A stretch of 64,000 nucleotides of DNA. It comes from Burkholderiales bacterium. Lineage in GTDB: Bacteria > Pseudomonadota > Gammaproteobacteria > Burkholderiales > Casimicrobiaceae. Shown here piece by piece: positions 15,980 to 26,117 of the stretch. The position numbers and the translations under genes are program-made. The DNA lies in the NCBI GenBank assembly GCA_905339295.1, contig CAJPFI010000017.1, forward strand, positions 62,001-126,000. Reading direction: 5' to 3'. The first letter of the stretch is position 1; the number at the start of each line of letters is the position of its first letter. The notes under the pieces are model-generated. The model had not been told where the DNA came from and searched no databases. It worked only from the letters and a program-made list of their open reading frames with translations.

Positions 15980-17667
15980 CCGCTACCGTCCCGGCCCGGC
16001 CTTCGCCGGCGCCGGCCCGCGGGTTCGACACCGACCGGCTCGCCGTCTGGGGGCTGGCCGCCGCGGTGGTCGTGCCGCTCCTGCTGTTCGTCGCGCTGCC
16101 GCTGTTCGCGATCCTGCGGACGTCGTTCATCACCCCGGAGGGCGACATCGGGCTCGCGAACTACGCGCGCGAGTTCGCGAGCCCGAAGTTCTCGCGCATC
16201 GTCGCGAACAGCTTCGCCGTCTCGCTGACGACGACGGCGATCACCGTCGTGATGGCGTACCTGTTCGCCTACGCGCTCAAGCGCACCGCCATGCCGTTCA
16301 AGCGGACCTGCGGCGCCATCGCCCTGCTGCCGCTGTACGCGCCGTCGCTCGTGCAGGCGCTCGGCATCCTGTTCCTGTTCGGCCGCAACGGCATCGTGAA
16401 CCGGACGTTCGACCTCGATATCGACATCTACGGGTTCTGGGGCATCGTCATCGCCGACGTCCTCTACAGCTTCCCGCACGCGTTCCTTATCCTGTCGGCG
16501 GCGCTGGCGGTCGGCGACGCGCGCCTCTACGAGTCGGCGAGGATGCTCGGCGCCGGCTCCGCGCGGATCTTCCGCACGATCACGCTGCCGTCGACGCGAT
16601 TCGGGATCCTGTCGGCGATCTTCGTCGTCTTCACGATCGTCATCACCGACTTCGGCAACCCGATGGTGATCGGCGCCGACTACACGGTGCTCGCGACCGA
16701 GATCTACAATCAGGTGTCCGGGCAGGGGCGAATGGAGCTCGGCGCGGTGATCGGCGTCGTCCTGCTCGTACCGGCGGCGATCGCGGTGATCGTCGAGCGA
16801 ATGATCATGCGCGGCAACCAGGCGTCGATCACCGACGGCTCGCAGCCGCTCTCGATCGGCCGCAATGCGCGGCGCGACAGGGTCGCGCTCGCGTACGCGG
16901 CGGTCGTTTGCCTGGCCATCGCGTCGATCGTCGCGATCGTGTTCGTCGCGAGCTTCGTCACGCTGTGGCCCTACAACATGCACCTTTCGTTCCGCCACTA
17001 CCGCTTCGAGGTGCAGAACGGCATCGCGCCGCTGTGGACCAGCGTCGTCGTGTCGCTGATGGCCGCGGTCGTCGGCGTCGTCGCGACCGTGTCGGCGGCC
17101 TGCGTGTCGCGCTGGCTGAAGCCGCTGCACGCCCAGGCGCTCTACTTCATGTCCGTCCTGCCGGCGGCCGTGCCGGGCATGGTTCTGGGGCTCGGCTACA
17201 TCCTCGTGTTCAACGATCCGGCCAATCCGCTCGAGTTCCTGTACGGCACGCTCGCGATCCTGGCGATCTGCAACGTCTATCACTACCACGCGCAGGGCTA
17301 CCTGATCGCGAGCACGAGCGTCGGTCAGGTGAGCCGCGTGTTCGACGAGACCTCGACCTGTCTCGGCGCGGGCATGCTGCGGACGCTGCGCTCGGTGATC
17401 CTGCCGATCGTGGCGCCTTCGATCGCCAGCATCGCGGTGTTCTACTTCGTGCGCAGCATGGTCACGCTGTCGGCGGTCATCTTCCTGGTGACGCCGGCAA
17501 CGCAGCTCGCCGCGGTCTCGGTGCTGCTGCTCGACGACTCCGGCAACCAGAACCAGGCGGCCGCGTTCTCGGTGTGCATCATGCTGATCGTCGCGGCGGC
17601 GCTGGGACTGTTCCACGGGCTGGCAGGACTGCGCGCTCGCCGCCGGGCGCAACGACCGGCAGGCTGA
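15976..17667 (+). CDS. ABC transporter permease, fused double-domain type (FbpB/PhnU class)
   Basis: 563 residues from an ATG overlapping the stop of the ATPase gene. About 12 membrane segments are arranged as two homologous halves. Each half has a binding-protein-dependent-transport EAA-like loop: ESARMLGAGSARIFRTITLP in the first, and the FDETSTCLGAGMLRTLRSVILP region in the second. A single fused permease is normal for iron and 2-aminoethylphosphonate importers of this class, so no second permease gene is expected. It closes the cassette; the next gene begins 160 bp further on. Confidence 0.9.
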   Translation: MTATVPARPSPAPARGFDTDRLAVWGLAAAVVVPLLLFVALPLFAILRTSFITPEGDIGLANYAREFASPKFSRIVANSFAVSLTTTAITVVMAYLFAYALKRTAMPFKRTCGAIALLPLYAPSLVQALGILFLFGRNGIVNRTFDLDIDIYGFWGIVIADVLYSFPHAFLILSAALAVGDARLYESARMLGAGSARIFRTITLPSTRFGILSAIFVVFTIVITDFGNPMVIGADYTVLATEIYNQVSGQGRMELGAVIGVVLLVPAAIAVIVERMIMRGNQASITDGSQPLSIGRNARRDRVALAYAAVVCLAIASIVAIVFVASFVTLWPYNMHLSFRHYRFEVQNGIAPLWTSVVVSLMAAVVGVVATVSAACVSRWLKPLHAQALYFMSVLPAAVPGMVLGLGYILVFNDPANPLEFLYGTLAILAICNVYHYHAQGYLIASTSVGQVSRVFDETSTCLGAGMLRTLRSVILPIVAPSIASIAVFYFVRSMVTLSAVIFLVTPATQLAAVSVLLLDDSGNQNQAAAFSVCIMLIVAAALGLFHGLAGLRARRRAQRPAG

Positions 17668-17827
17668 CTGCGCGCCCTGCGCTCGGCCCGCGCTGCCCGT
17701 GCCGGACTTTGGCTAGAATGACGCCCTGCGGCGCGCCGCCTTCCCCGCCGCCGGCGCGTGTGTCCGAATCGGCGCAGCTTCCTCCTGGCCCGCAGACGGG
17801 CCCCGCCCGCGTCTGCGCACGCTGACC

Positions 17828-18730
17828 ATGAACGTCCTTTTCATCGTGACGCGCAACGAGGCCGAGTTGCTCCGCCTCAACATCGCCCACCACCTCGCAT
17901 GGGGATTCGACCATGTCGCGATCGCCGACAACGAGAGCGACGACGCGACACCGGACGTCATCCGCGACCTGGGCGACGCCGCGACCTCGATGCGAATTCC
18001 CGCTCCGAAGGAGCGTTTCGCGGCGCTCCGCCAACTCATCCTCAGGATCGAGAGCCTGCACGGGCCGGTCGGATGGGTCGCCGTCTCCGACACCGACGAG
18101 TTCTGGTGGCACCCGGGCGGCGACCTTCGCGGCACGCTCGCGCGCCTGCCGCCCGACGTGCTCGGATTCAATGCCCAGCAGAAGCTGTTCCTGCCGACGG
18201 CGCTGGATCCGGACGAGGGTCCGGTGTATTGCCGGCGGACCTACCGCTCCGCCGGCCCCGACAGCCCGCTGCACACGAGCTACCGGCGGGGCAAGTCGAT
18301 CTACCGCGGCGCGTGGGCGCGCGCGCACGAGGTCGACGACCCCCATTACTGCGTCTCGATTCCGCCCGAGCGGTGGCGCAGCACCTCGCGCGCGCTCGTC
18401 CATCACTACATGATCGACGGCGAGGACAGCTTCGTGCAGAAGGTCACCTCGCGCATGCGATGGAACCCGTCGCTGCGGCAGGTGGCCGCCGAGAGGCGCG
18501 CGCTCCGCGACGACGAGGCGGCGAACTTCAATTTCCGCGGGTTCAAGCGGGTCTGGTGGGACATCTACGCGACCGCGGGCGATGCCGGACTGCGCAGCTA
18601 CTACAGGTCGGGCTACCTGATCTCCGCGCAGGCGCTGCCCGTTCACCTGTCGAAGGGCGATCTCGTCCTTGACCGCGAGTTCGCCGACTTCGCGCGCACG
18701 CGCCACGACGCGCCCAGGCCGGCCGCCTGA
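17828..18730 (+). CDS. Family 2-type glycosyltransferase
   Basis: 300 residues. It starts MNVLFIVTRNEAELLRLNIAHHL, the usual opening of the Glyco_tranf_2_4 family, with the DxD-type metal site in VAVSDTDEFWW near residue 90 and a conserved VHHYMIDG. Substrates are unknown; relatives act on cell-surface polysaccharides. The gene ends 7 bp from the stop of the convergent sulfotransferase gene. A TAGAAT hexamer at 17714 with no clear -35 may be its promoter. Confidence 0.75.
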   Translation: MNVLFIVTRNEAELLRLNIAHHLAWGFDHVAIADNESDDATPDVIRDLGDAATSMRIPAPKERFAALRQLILRIESLHGPVGWVAVSDTDEFWWHPGGDLRGTLARLPPDVLGFNAQQKLFLPTALDPDEGPVYCRRTYRSAGPDSPLHTSYRRGKSIYRGAWARAHEVDDPHYCVSIPPERWRSTSRALVHHYMIDGEDSFVQKVTSRMRWNPSLRQVAAERRALRDDEAANFNFRGFKRVWWDIYATAGDAGLRSYYRSGYLISAQALPVHLSKGDLVLDREFADFARTRHDAPRPAA

Positions 18731-18737
18731 CGGGAGG

Positions 18738-19589
18738 TCAGCCCGCGCCCGCGGCGGTGTCGCTGCCGAGCCCCGGGCGCCATTCGAGCGCGCGTCCGCC
18801 GAACCGCTCGGCGCAGGCCGCGATCTCGTCGCCGAAGATGTCCATGAGCCGACGCTCGACACCGGGCGGCATCGCCAGCTTCCAGGCGTTCCTCTTGCGG
18901 TTGTAGTCCGGCGCAATCGAGACGGCGGCGCCGCGAAGGCCGACGAACGCGAGGATCTCGTCGCGCACGCGCACCGGATCGTCAGCGATGTCCTCGAGGA
19001 ACCAGTAGCCGGCCGCGCCCGGCGGCACGGCCGCCGACCACTTCGCCCAGATCCGCGTCGGGTACGAGCGCTCGGCGTGCTCGGGTTGCGCGGCGAGCGC
19101 GGCCACGCGCGACGCGTCCAGCAGCTCCGCCTGCGTCGCCTGGCCCTTTCGCACGCGCATGCACAGCGCGCTCCACAGCCGTCGCACCGGATGCCTCAGC
19201 AGCAGCACGTAGCGCGCCCCGGGACATTCGCGGACCGCCGCCTCGATCTCCCGCGCGCCCGCCATCGCGTAGTTGGGCGAGACATCGCCGGACACGAGCC
19301 CGTCCTTCATCGCGAACAACGCGCGGTACCACGCGGCATCCGCGCCGCGGCCGCGCCCGCCCTCGAACGCGCGAACGAACGCCCGATCGCGGGGCGAGAG
19401 GTCCGCTCGCCGTTTCAGCTCCTCGACACGGTGCAGGTTGAATGCCGTGAACGGATCGCCGCAGAAGTAATTGAGCTCCTTGATCGGCGTCATCCACGCG
19501 CCCGCCGCATGCGAGCACTGATCGTGGAGCCAGCCGGTGCCGGCCTTCTCCATCCCGATGCAGAGGAAGTCGGGGCCGCGACCGGCCAT
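18738..19589 (-). CDS. Sulfotransferase-domain protein
   Basis: 283 residues. The N-terminal CIGMEKAGTGWL loop is the 5'-phosphosulfate-binding (P-loop-like) motif of PAPS-dependent sulfotransferases, and YVLLLRHPVRRLWSAL near residue 130 matches the 3'-phosphate-binding motif. It would transfer sulfate from PAPS to a hydroxyl group, perhaps on a surface glycan made with the neighbouring convergent glycosyltransferase (inference). It lies 67 bp downstream of gyrB on the same strand but is not part of the usual gyrB neighbourhood. Confidence 0.75.
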   Translation of the reverse strand: MAGRGPDFLCIGMEKAGTGWLHDQCSHAAGAWMTPIKELNYFCGDPFTAFNLHRVEELKRRADLSPRDRAFVRAFEGGRGRGADAAWYRALFAMKDGLVSGDVSPNYAMAGAREIEAAVRECPGARYVLLLRHPVRRLWSALCMRVRKGQATQAELLDASRVAALAAQPEHAERSYPTRIWAKWSAAVPPGAAGYWFLEDIADDPVRVRDEILAFVGLRGAAVSIAPDYNRKRNAWKLAMPPGVERRLMDIFGDEIAACAERFGGRALEWRPGLGSDTAAGAG

Positions 19590-19656
19590 CGATTGCTCGC
19601 GCGCGGGTGCGGCGCCCGCGATCAGGCGGGGATCTCCCGCCGGGCCGCAGCGCCGC

Positions 19657-22233
<2,577 letters not shown>

Positions 22234-23337
22234 TCAGATGCGCATCGGCATCACGACGTACTTGAAGTCGTCGCGGCCGGGCATCGTGACGAGCGCGCTC
22301 GAGTTCGCGTCGCCGAACGCGATGGCGACCTCGGCGCTGTCGATGTTCTGAAGCACGCCGAGCAGGTAGGTGATGTTGAAGCCGATGTCGAGCCCCTCGC
22401 CCTTGTAGTCGACCTCGAGCTCCTCTTCGGCTTCCTCCTGCTCGCTGTTCGAGCAGATGATCCGCAGCTGGTCCGCGGCCAGCACCAGGCGCACGCCGCG
22501 GAACTTCTCGTTCGACAGGATCGCCGCGCGCTGAAGCGCCGAGAGAAGGACGTTGCGGTCCAGCGTGACCGACTTGGTATGCCCGACCGGAATGACGCGG
22601 TTGTAGTCGGGGAACTTGCCGTCGACGACCTTCGAGACCAGTTCCACGTTCGCGAACCGGAAGCGCACCTGGTTCGCGAGGATGTCGATCGACACCGGAT
22701 CGTCGCCGTCGGTGAGGAGCTTCCCGAGTTCGAGGACCGTCTTGCGAGGCAGGATCACGTCCTGCCGCGTGTAGTCACCGTCGACCGCCAGGCTCGCCCA
22801 CGACAGCCGATGACCGTCGGTCGCGACGGCCTGCAGCGACCCGCGGTCGATGACCAGCAGCATCCCGTTGAGGTAGTAGCGGATGTCCTGCTGCGCCATC
22901 GCGAACTCGACCAGCCGGAACAGCGCCCTCAGGTCCTTCTGCGGCAGCGACAGCGACTGCAGCTTCTCCTGGCCCAGGCTGATGCGCGGGTAGTCGCCGG
23001 CGGCAAGCGTCTGCAGGTTGAAGCGTGAACGGCCGGCCTTCACCGTCATCCGGTTTCCCGTCACCTCGACGTTGAGCGCGGCGTCGTCGGGAAGCGCGCG
23101 CAGCAGGTCCTGGAGCTTGCGCGCCGACACCGTGGTCGGCGCACCGTTCTTCGCCTGGCACTCGGCGAGCGCCGTGATCTGCATCTCGAGATCGGTCGCC
23201 GTGAGTTCCAGCGCGCCGTCCTTCGGCTGGATCAGCACGTTCGCGAGGATCGGCAGCGTGTGGCGGCGCTCGACGATGCCCGATACGGCCTGAAGGGGCT
23301 TCAGCAGCGCGTCGCGTGCGATCTGTTTGAGTTGCAT
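22234..23337 (-). CDS. dnaN: DNA polymerase III beta sliding clamp
   Basis: 367 residues from the ATG at 23337 (an in-frame TTG two codons upstream is less likely). MQLKQIARDALLKPL, RRHTLPILANVLI and the C-terminal VMPMRI tail are typical of the clamp. It forms the ring that tethers polymerase III to DNA. It lies between dnaA and gyrB on the minus strand and is probably transcribed both from dnaA and from its own promoter at 23511-23539. Confidence 0.97.
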   Translation of the reverse strand: MQLKQIARDALLKPLQAVSGIVERRHTLPILANVLIQPKDGALELTATDLEMQITALAECQAKNGAPTTVSARKLQDLLRALPDDAALNVEVTGNRMTVKAGRSRFNLQTLAAGDYPRISLGQEKLQSLSLPQKDLRALFRLVEFAMAQQDIRYYLNGMLLVIDRGSLQAVATDGHRLSWASLAVDGDYTRQDVILPRKTVLELGKLLTDGDDPVSIDILANQVRFRFANVELVSKVVDGKFPDYNRVIPVGHTKSVTLDRNVLLSALQRAAILSNEKFRGVRLVLAADQLRIICSNSEQEEAEEELEVDYKGEGLDIGFNITYLLGVLQNIDSAEVAIAFGDANSSALVTMPGRDDFKYVVMPMRI

Positions 23338-23500
23338 TGTCAAAGACCAAGACTGGTTAATAGGAGACGTCCCCGCACCGGGAAAAGGCCGCTTTTCTTC
23401 GACGGGTCAGCAGGTTGGCGACGGTATCCCGGGTCGGAGAAGCGCGGGATCGTCGGTGGATCTTTTGGGGACGGTCCGGCAAACCTGAGAAAATGCCATT

Positions 23501-23539
23501 TAATCCACAAATTATAAGCCAAAACCCCCCTGCCTTCCA
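23501..23539 (-). promoter_or_regulatory. Candidate dnaN promoter with adjacent DnaA-box-like site
   Basis: On the minus strand a perfect TATAAT lies at 23516-23511, 17 bp after TGGAAG (23539-23534). Just downstream, plus-strand TAATCCACA (23501-23509) differs from the DnaA box TTATCCACA at one base. The surrounding 23490-23525 is the most AT-rich stretch of the dnaA-dnaN gap (23338-23589) and could also be the unwinding region of a bipartite origin. Nothing else is seen in this gap. Confidence 0.5.
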
Positions 23540-23589
23540 GCGGCCCGGCGCCCCCAAAACTATCGTGCCGTCCCAGCCTCGGCGCCGGA

Positions 23590-25002
23590 TCAGCTGCGAA
23601 GCACCTGGAGCAGGAAATTGACGTCGTGGTTGAGGTCGGGAAGGGTCTCCCGCAGCTTGGCGATCTGCCGGCACGCGTGCAGCACCGTCGTGTGGTCGCG
23701 GCCGCCGAAGTTGCTGCCGATCTCGGGCAGCGAGAGCTGCGTCAGCTCCTTGGCGAGCGCCATCGCCACCTGGCGCGGCCGGGCGATCGCGCGCGATCGC
23801 TTCTTCGAATGCATCTCCGAGGGCCGGATCTTGTAGTAGTCGGCCACGGTCTTCTGGATGTTCTCGACCGAGATCTGGCGGTTCTGGACCGCCAGCAGGT
23901 CGCGCAGCGCCTCCTTGGCGACGGTGAGGGTGATCTCCTGCGCGTGGAAGTTGGCGTAGGCGACGATGCGCTTGAGCGCGCCCTCGAGCTCGCGGACGTT
24001 GCTGCGGATGTGCTTGGCGACGAAGAACGCCACCTGCTCGTCCAGCCGCACGCGCGACTGCTGCGCCTTGGCGAGCAGGATCGCCACGCGCATCTCGAGC
24101 TCGGGCGGCTCGAGCGCCACCGTGAGGCCCCAGCCGAAACGGGAGATCAGGCGCTCCTCGATGCCGGCGATCTCCTTCGGGTAGGTGTCGCAGGTGATGA
24201 CCACCTGCTTGTGGCCCTCGATCAGCGTGTTGAACAGGTAGAAGAATTCCTCCTGCGTGCGGCTCTTGCCGCCGAAGAACTGGATATCGTCGATCAGGAG
24301 CAGGTCGAGCGAGCGGTAGTAGCGCTTGAACTCGTCGAACGCCTTGTGCTGGTAGGCGCGGACGACGTCGGACACATAGGTCTCCGCGTGGATGTAGCGG
24401 ATCTTTGCCGACGGCTCGCGCTTCAGGATGTCGTGGCCGATCGCCTGGATCAGGTGCGTCTTGCCGAGGCCCACGCCACCGTAGACGAACAGCGGGTTGT
24501 AGGAAGTCGGGTGCTCGGCGACCTGCAGCCCCGCCGCGCGGGCGAGTTGGTTGGCCTTGCCGGTCACGAAGGACGCGAACGTGAACGTGCCGTTGAGGCT
24601 TGTGGGCTCGATCCGGCGCGGCAGGAACGCGGCGGGTCGTGCGGGCTCGCGGGGCGCGGCTTCAGGGGCCTCCGGTGCCCGTTCGTCGTCGATCGGAGGG
24701 GGAAACGGGGAAGCGGGGGCGTCGATGGACGCGGCTGTCGCGCCAGCCGGCTCGGCCAGCGCGTACTCGATGGCGAGCGGCGCGCCGGCCGCCTCGCGCG
24801 CCAGCGTCGCGATGCGCGTGCCGAATCGGTCCTTGACCCACTGCAGGACGAAGCGGTTGGGTGCCCGGAGCCTGAGCGATCCCTCTCCGGGCTCGACGGC
24901 GAGCGGCCGGATCCAGGTCGCGAACTGCTGGGGCGTGAGTTCCCTCTCGAAGACGGACAGGCAGGCCGTCCACGCGGCGGGCGTCGGGGTGGATGCTGAC
25001 AT
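23590..25002 (-). CDS. dnaA: Chromosomal replication initiator DnaA
   Basis: 470 residues from the ATG at 25002 (family start [19 protein letters not shown]); upstream in-frame codons are not conserved. Domain I (about 1-90), a Pro/Ala-rich linker (about 95-150), the AAA+ domain with Walker [11 protein letters not shown] and Walker [11 protein letters not shown], and the C-terminal helix-turn-helix with [15 protein letters not shown]. It binds DnaA boxes and opens the origin. The two consensus boxes at 25123 and 25153 lie within its own predicted promoter, so autoregulation is likely. Confidence 0.97.
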   Translation of the reverse strand: MSASTPTPAAWTACLSVFERELTPQQFATWIRPLAVEPGEGSLRLRAPNRFVLQWVKDRFGTRIATLAREAAGAPLAIEYALAEPAGATAASIDAPASPFPPPIDDERAPEAPEAAPREPARPAAFLPRRIEPTSLNGTFTFASFVTGKANQLARAAGLQVAEHPTSYNPLFVYGGVGLGKTHLIQAIGHDILKREPSAKIRYIHAETYVSDVVRAYQHKAFDEFKRYYRSLDLLLIDDIQFFGGKSRTQEEFFYLFNTLIEGHKQVVITCDTYPKEIAGIEERLISRFGWGLTVALEPPELEMRVAILLAKAQQSRVRLDEQVAFFVAKHIRSNVRELEGALKRIVAYANFHAQEITLTVAKEALRDLLAVQNRQISVENIQKTVADYYKIRPSEMHSKKRSRAIARPRQVAMALAKELTQLSLPEIGSNFGGRDHTTVLHACRQIAKLRETLPDLNHDVNFLLQVLRS

Positions 25003-25076
25003 CGTGCTGGGGGCGAGATCGCCGGCCGTTCTTGTGTGCCTGGGCTTCCCCGGAGGCGGCCTTGCGGACAAAACGG

Positions 25077-25120
25077 ACGGGCGCCCCGCCGGAAGCATCG
25101 ACCTCGGGCGGGGCGCCCGT
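25077..25120 (-). repeat. 14-bp perfect inverted repeat in the dnaA leader
   Basis: ACGGGCGCCCCGCC (25077-25090) pairs exactly with GGCGGGGCGCCCGT (25107-25120) around a 16-nt loop. If dnaA is transcribed from the promoter at 25131-25159, the hairpin lies in the 5' leader of dnaA mRNA. No U-run follows in either direction, so an intrinsic terminator is unlikely; a structural or protein-binding role is possible. Confidence 0.55.
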
Positions 25121-25122
25121 GG

Positions 25123-25161
25123 TTATGCACATTCTAGCGGCCGACGAGGCAGTTATCCACA
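25123..25161 (-). promoter_or_regulatory. Two DnaA boxes overlapping a predicted dnaA promoter
   Basis: TTATGCACA (25123-25131) and TTATCCACA (25153-25161) both fit the DnaA-box consensus TTATNCACA and have the same orientation. On the minus strand, TGGATA (25159-25154) and TAGAAT (25136-25131) with a 17-bp spacer form a plausible promoter for dnaA. The -35 lies inside one box and the -10 touches the other, so DnaA binding would block RNA polymerase. Confidence 0.6.
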
Positions 25162-25272
25162 GCAGCTTCCGGGCGCCGCGCGGCGTATCCGGCGCTCGCC
25201 GGCCCCTGCGGCGATTGCGTGATAGTGAATGCTCGCGTCATGCCCCCGGTCCATCCCCCCGGAGCGCATTCC

Positions 25273-25302
25273 TTGACAGAAATGGCATCAACGCGTTCTA
25301 AT
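25273..25302 (+). promoter_or_regulatory. rpmH-rnpA promoter
   Basis: A perfect -35 TTGACA (25273-25278), 18-bp spacer and TCTAAT (25297-25302, five of six) lie about 35 bp upstream of rpmH. Expected transcription start is near 25309, downstream of the only ATG codons that could extend rnpA upstream. Confidence 0.75.
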
Positions 25303-25336
25303 ACAAGGCTTTTTCCCATACCGGCTCGGACCTGCC

Positions 25337-25471
25337 ATGAAGCGCACCTTCCAACCCTCGAAGATCCGCCGCGCGCGGAACCACGGCTTTCGGGCCCGCA
25401 TGAAGACCGTTGGCGGGCGAAAGGTGCTCTCGGCGCGTCGCGCCAAGGGCCGCGTCCGGCTTTCCGCCTGA
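25337..25471 (+). CDS. rpmH: 50S ribosomal protein L34
   Basis: 44 codons, the standard L34 length: begins [20 protein letters not shown] and ends GRVRLSA, highly basic. It is a component of the large ribosomal subunit. It is the first gene of the rpmH-rnpA-yidD-yidC operon and its stop codon overlaps the predicted rnpA start. Confidence 0.98.
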   Translation: MKRTFQPSKIRRARNHGFRARMKTVGGRKVLSARRAKGRVRLSA

Positions 25472-25848
25472 CCGTTCGCGCCGACCTCCGCAGCCGTCCG
25501 CCGAAGGGCGAGCGACGCTACCGGCTGACCGGCGTCGGGTCGTTCGAAGCGCTGTTTCGCGCCGGGCGCCGCCATCATGGCCGATGGATCGAACTCGTGG
25601 TCGTGACCGCCGGCCGCGCGCCGGGCCGGGTCGGCCTGGTGGTCGGCCGCAAGGCGCTGCCCCGGGCCGTGGATCGCAATCGCTTCAAGCGCAAGGTGCG
25701 CGAGATCCTTCGGCGGGCTCGCCCTGGGATCGAGTCGTGGGACATGATCGTGCGACTCAAGCGCCCGGCAACCGGACCGGAATTACGCGCCGCGACGGAC
25801 GAAGCCGATCGACTGATCGCCCGGCTCCGCGAGACGCCCACTGCCTGA
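25468..25848 (+). CDS. rnpA: Ribonuclease P protein component, apparent CTG start
   Basis: [48 protein letters not shown] and SWDMIVRLK match the RnpA family, including the RNR-type RNA-binding motif. It assists the RNase P RNA in 5' maturation of tRNA. There is no ATG, GTG or TTG in frame between rpmH and the conserved domain. The CTG at 25468, overlapping the rpmH stop as CTGA, gives a 126-residue protein of normal length. The nearest standard in-frame starts (ATG at 25282 and 25219) lie upstream of the predicted transcription start and would make a protein whose first part fully overlaps rpmH in another frame. Confidence 0.88.
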   Translation: MTVRADLRSRPPKGERRYRLTGVGSFEALFRAGRRHHGRWIELVVVTAGRAPGRVGLVVGRKALPRAVDRNRFKRKVREILRRARPGIESWDMIVRLKRPATGPELRAATDEADRLIARLRETPTA

Positions 25849-25858
25849 GCCCGATACG

Positions 25859-26068
25859 GTGAAGCAAGTCCTTACTGCCGCAATCCGCGGCTACCAGTAC
25901 GTGTTGCGGCCGATGCTCGGCAACAACTGCCGGTTCTTCCCGAGTTGCTCGGACTACGCGCGCGAAGCGATCGAGCGCCACGGCGCCGCGAAAGGCAGCT
26001 GGCTCGCGACCAAACGGATCTGTCGCTGCCACCCCTATCACCCCGGCGGCTACGACCCGGTTCCCTGA
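25859..26068 (+). CDS. yidD: Membrane protein insertion efficiency factor YidD
   Basis: 69 residues from a GTG 11 bp after rnpA. The conserved core is [23 protein letters not shown] followed by [15 protein letters not shown], with the family's cysteines. It is a small membrane-associated factor that helps YidC-dependent insertion. Position between rnpA and yidC is universal in proteobacteria. Confidence 0.95.
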   Translation: MKQVLTAAIRGYQYVLRPMLGNNCRFFPSCSDYAREAIERHGAAKGSWLATKRICRCHPYHPGGYDPVP

Positions 26069-26117
26069 TGATCCCGGCGGCCACCCCGCACCGACGCCGG
26101 GGACGCGCAAGGAAACG

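Larger units (their letters stand above)
25003..25336. other. dnaA-rpmH intergenic region, likely part of oriC
   Basis: A 334-bp gap between divergent dnaA and rpmH, the standard chromosomal origin position. It holds a 14-bp hairpin (25077-25120), two consensus DnaA boxes 30 bp apart (25123 and 25153), a predicted dnaA promoter over those boxes and a strong rpmH promoter (25273-25302). Only two exact boxes are seen here, few for an origin, so the dnaA-dnaN gap (23338-23589) with its AT-rich patch may contribute the unwinding element. Confidence 0.6.

Noticed and set aside
13876-17667. A dedicated 2-aminoethylphosphonate utilisation operon
   Set aside because: The transporter class fits, but no phnW, phnX, phnA or other C-P cleavage gene is present; the ligand is therefore left open.
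25219-25848. A 209-codon version of rnpA starting upstream of rpmH
   Set aside because: Its ATG lies upstream of the predicted rpmH promoter and its first 80 residues are simply rpmH and leader DNA read in another frame. Kept as an alternative in the findings but not as the annotated gene.
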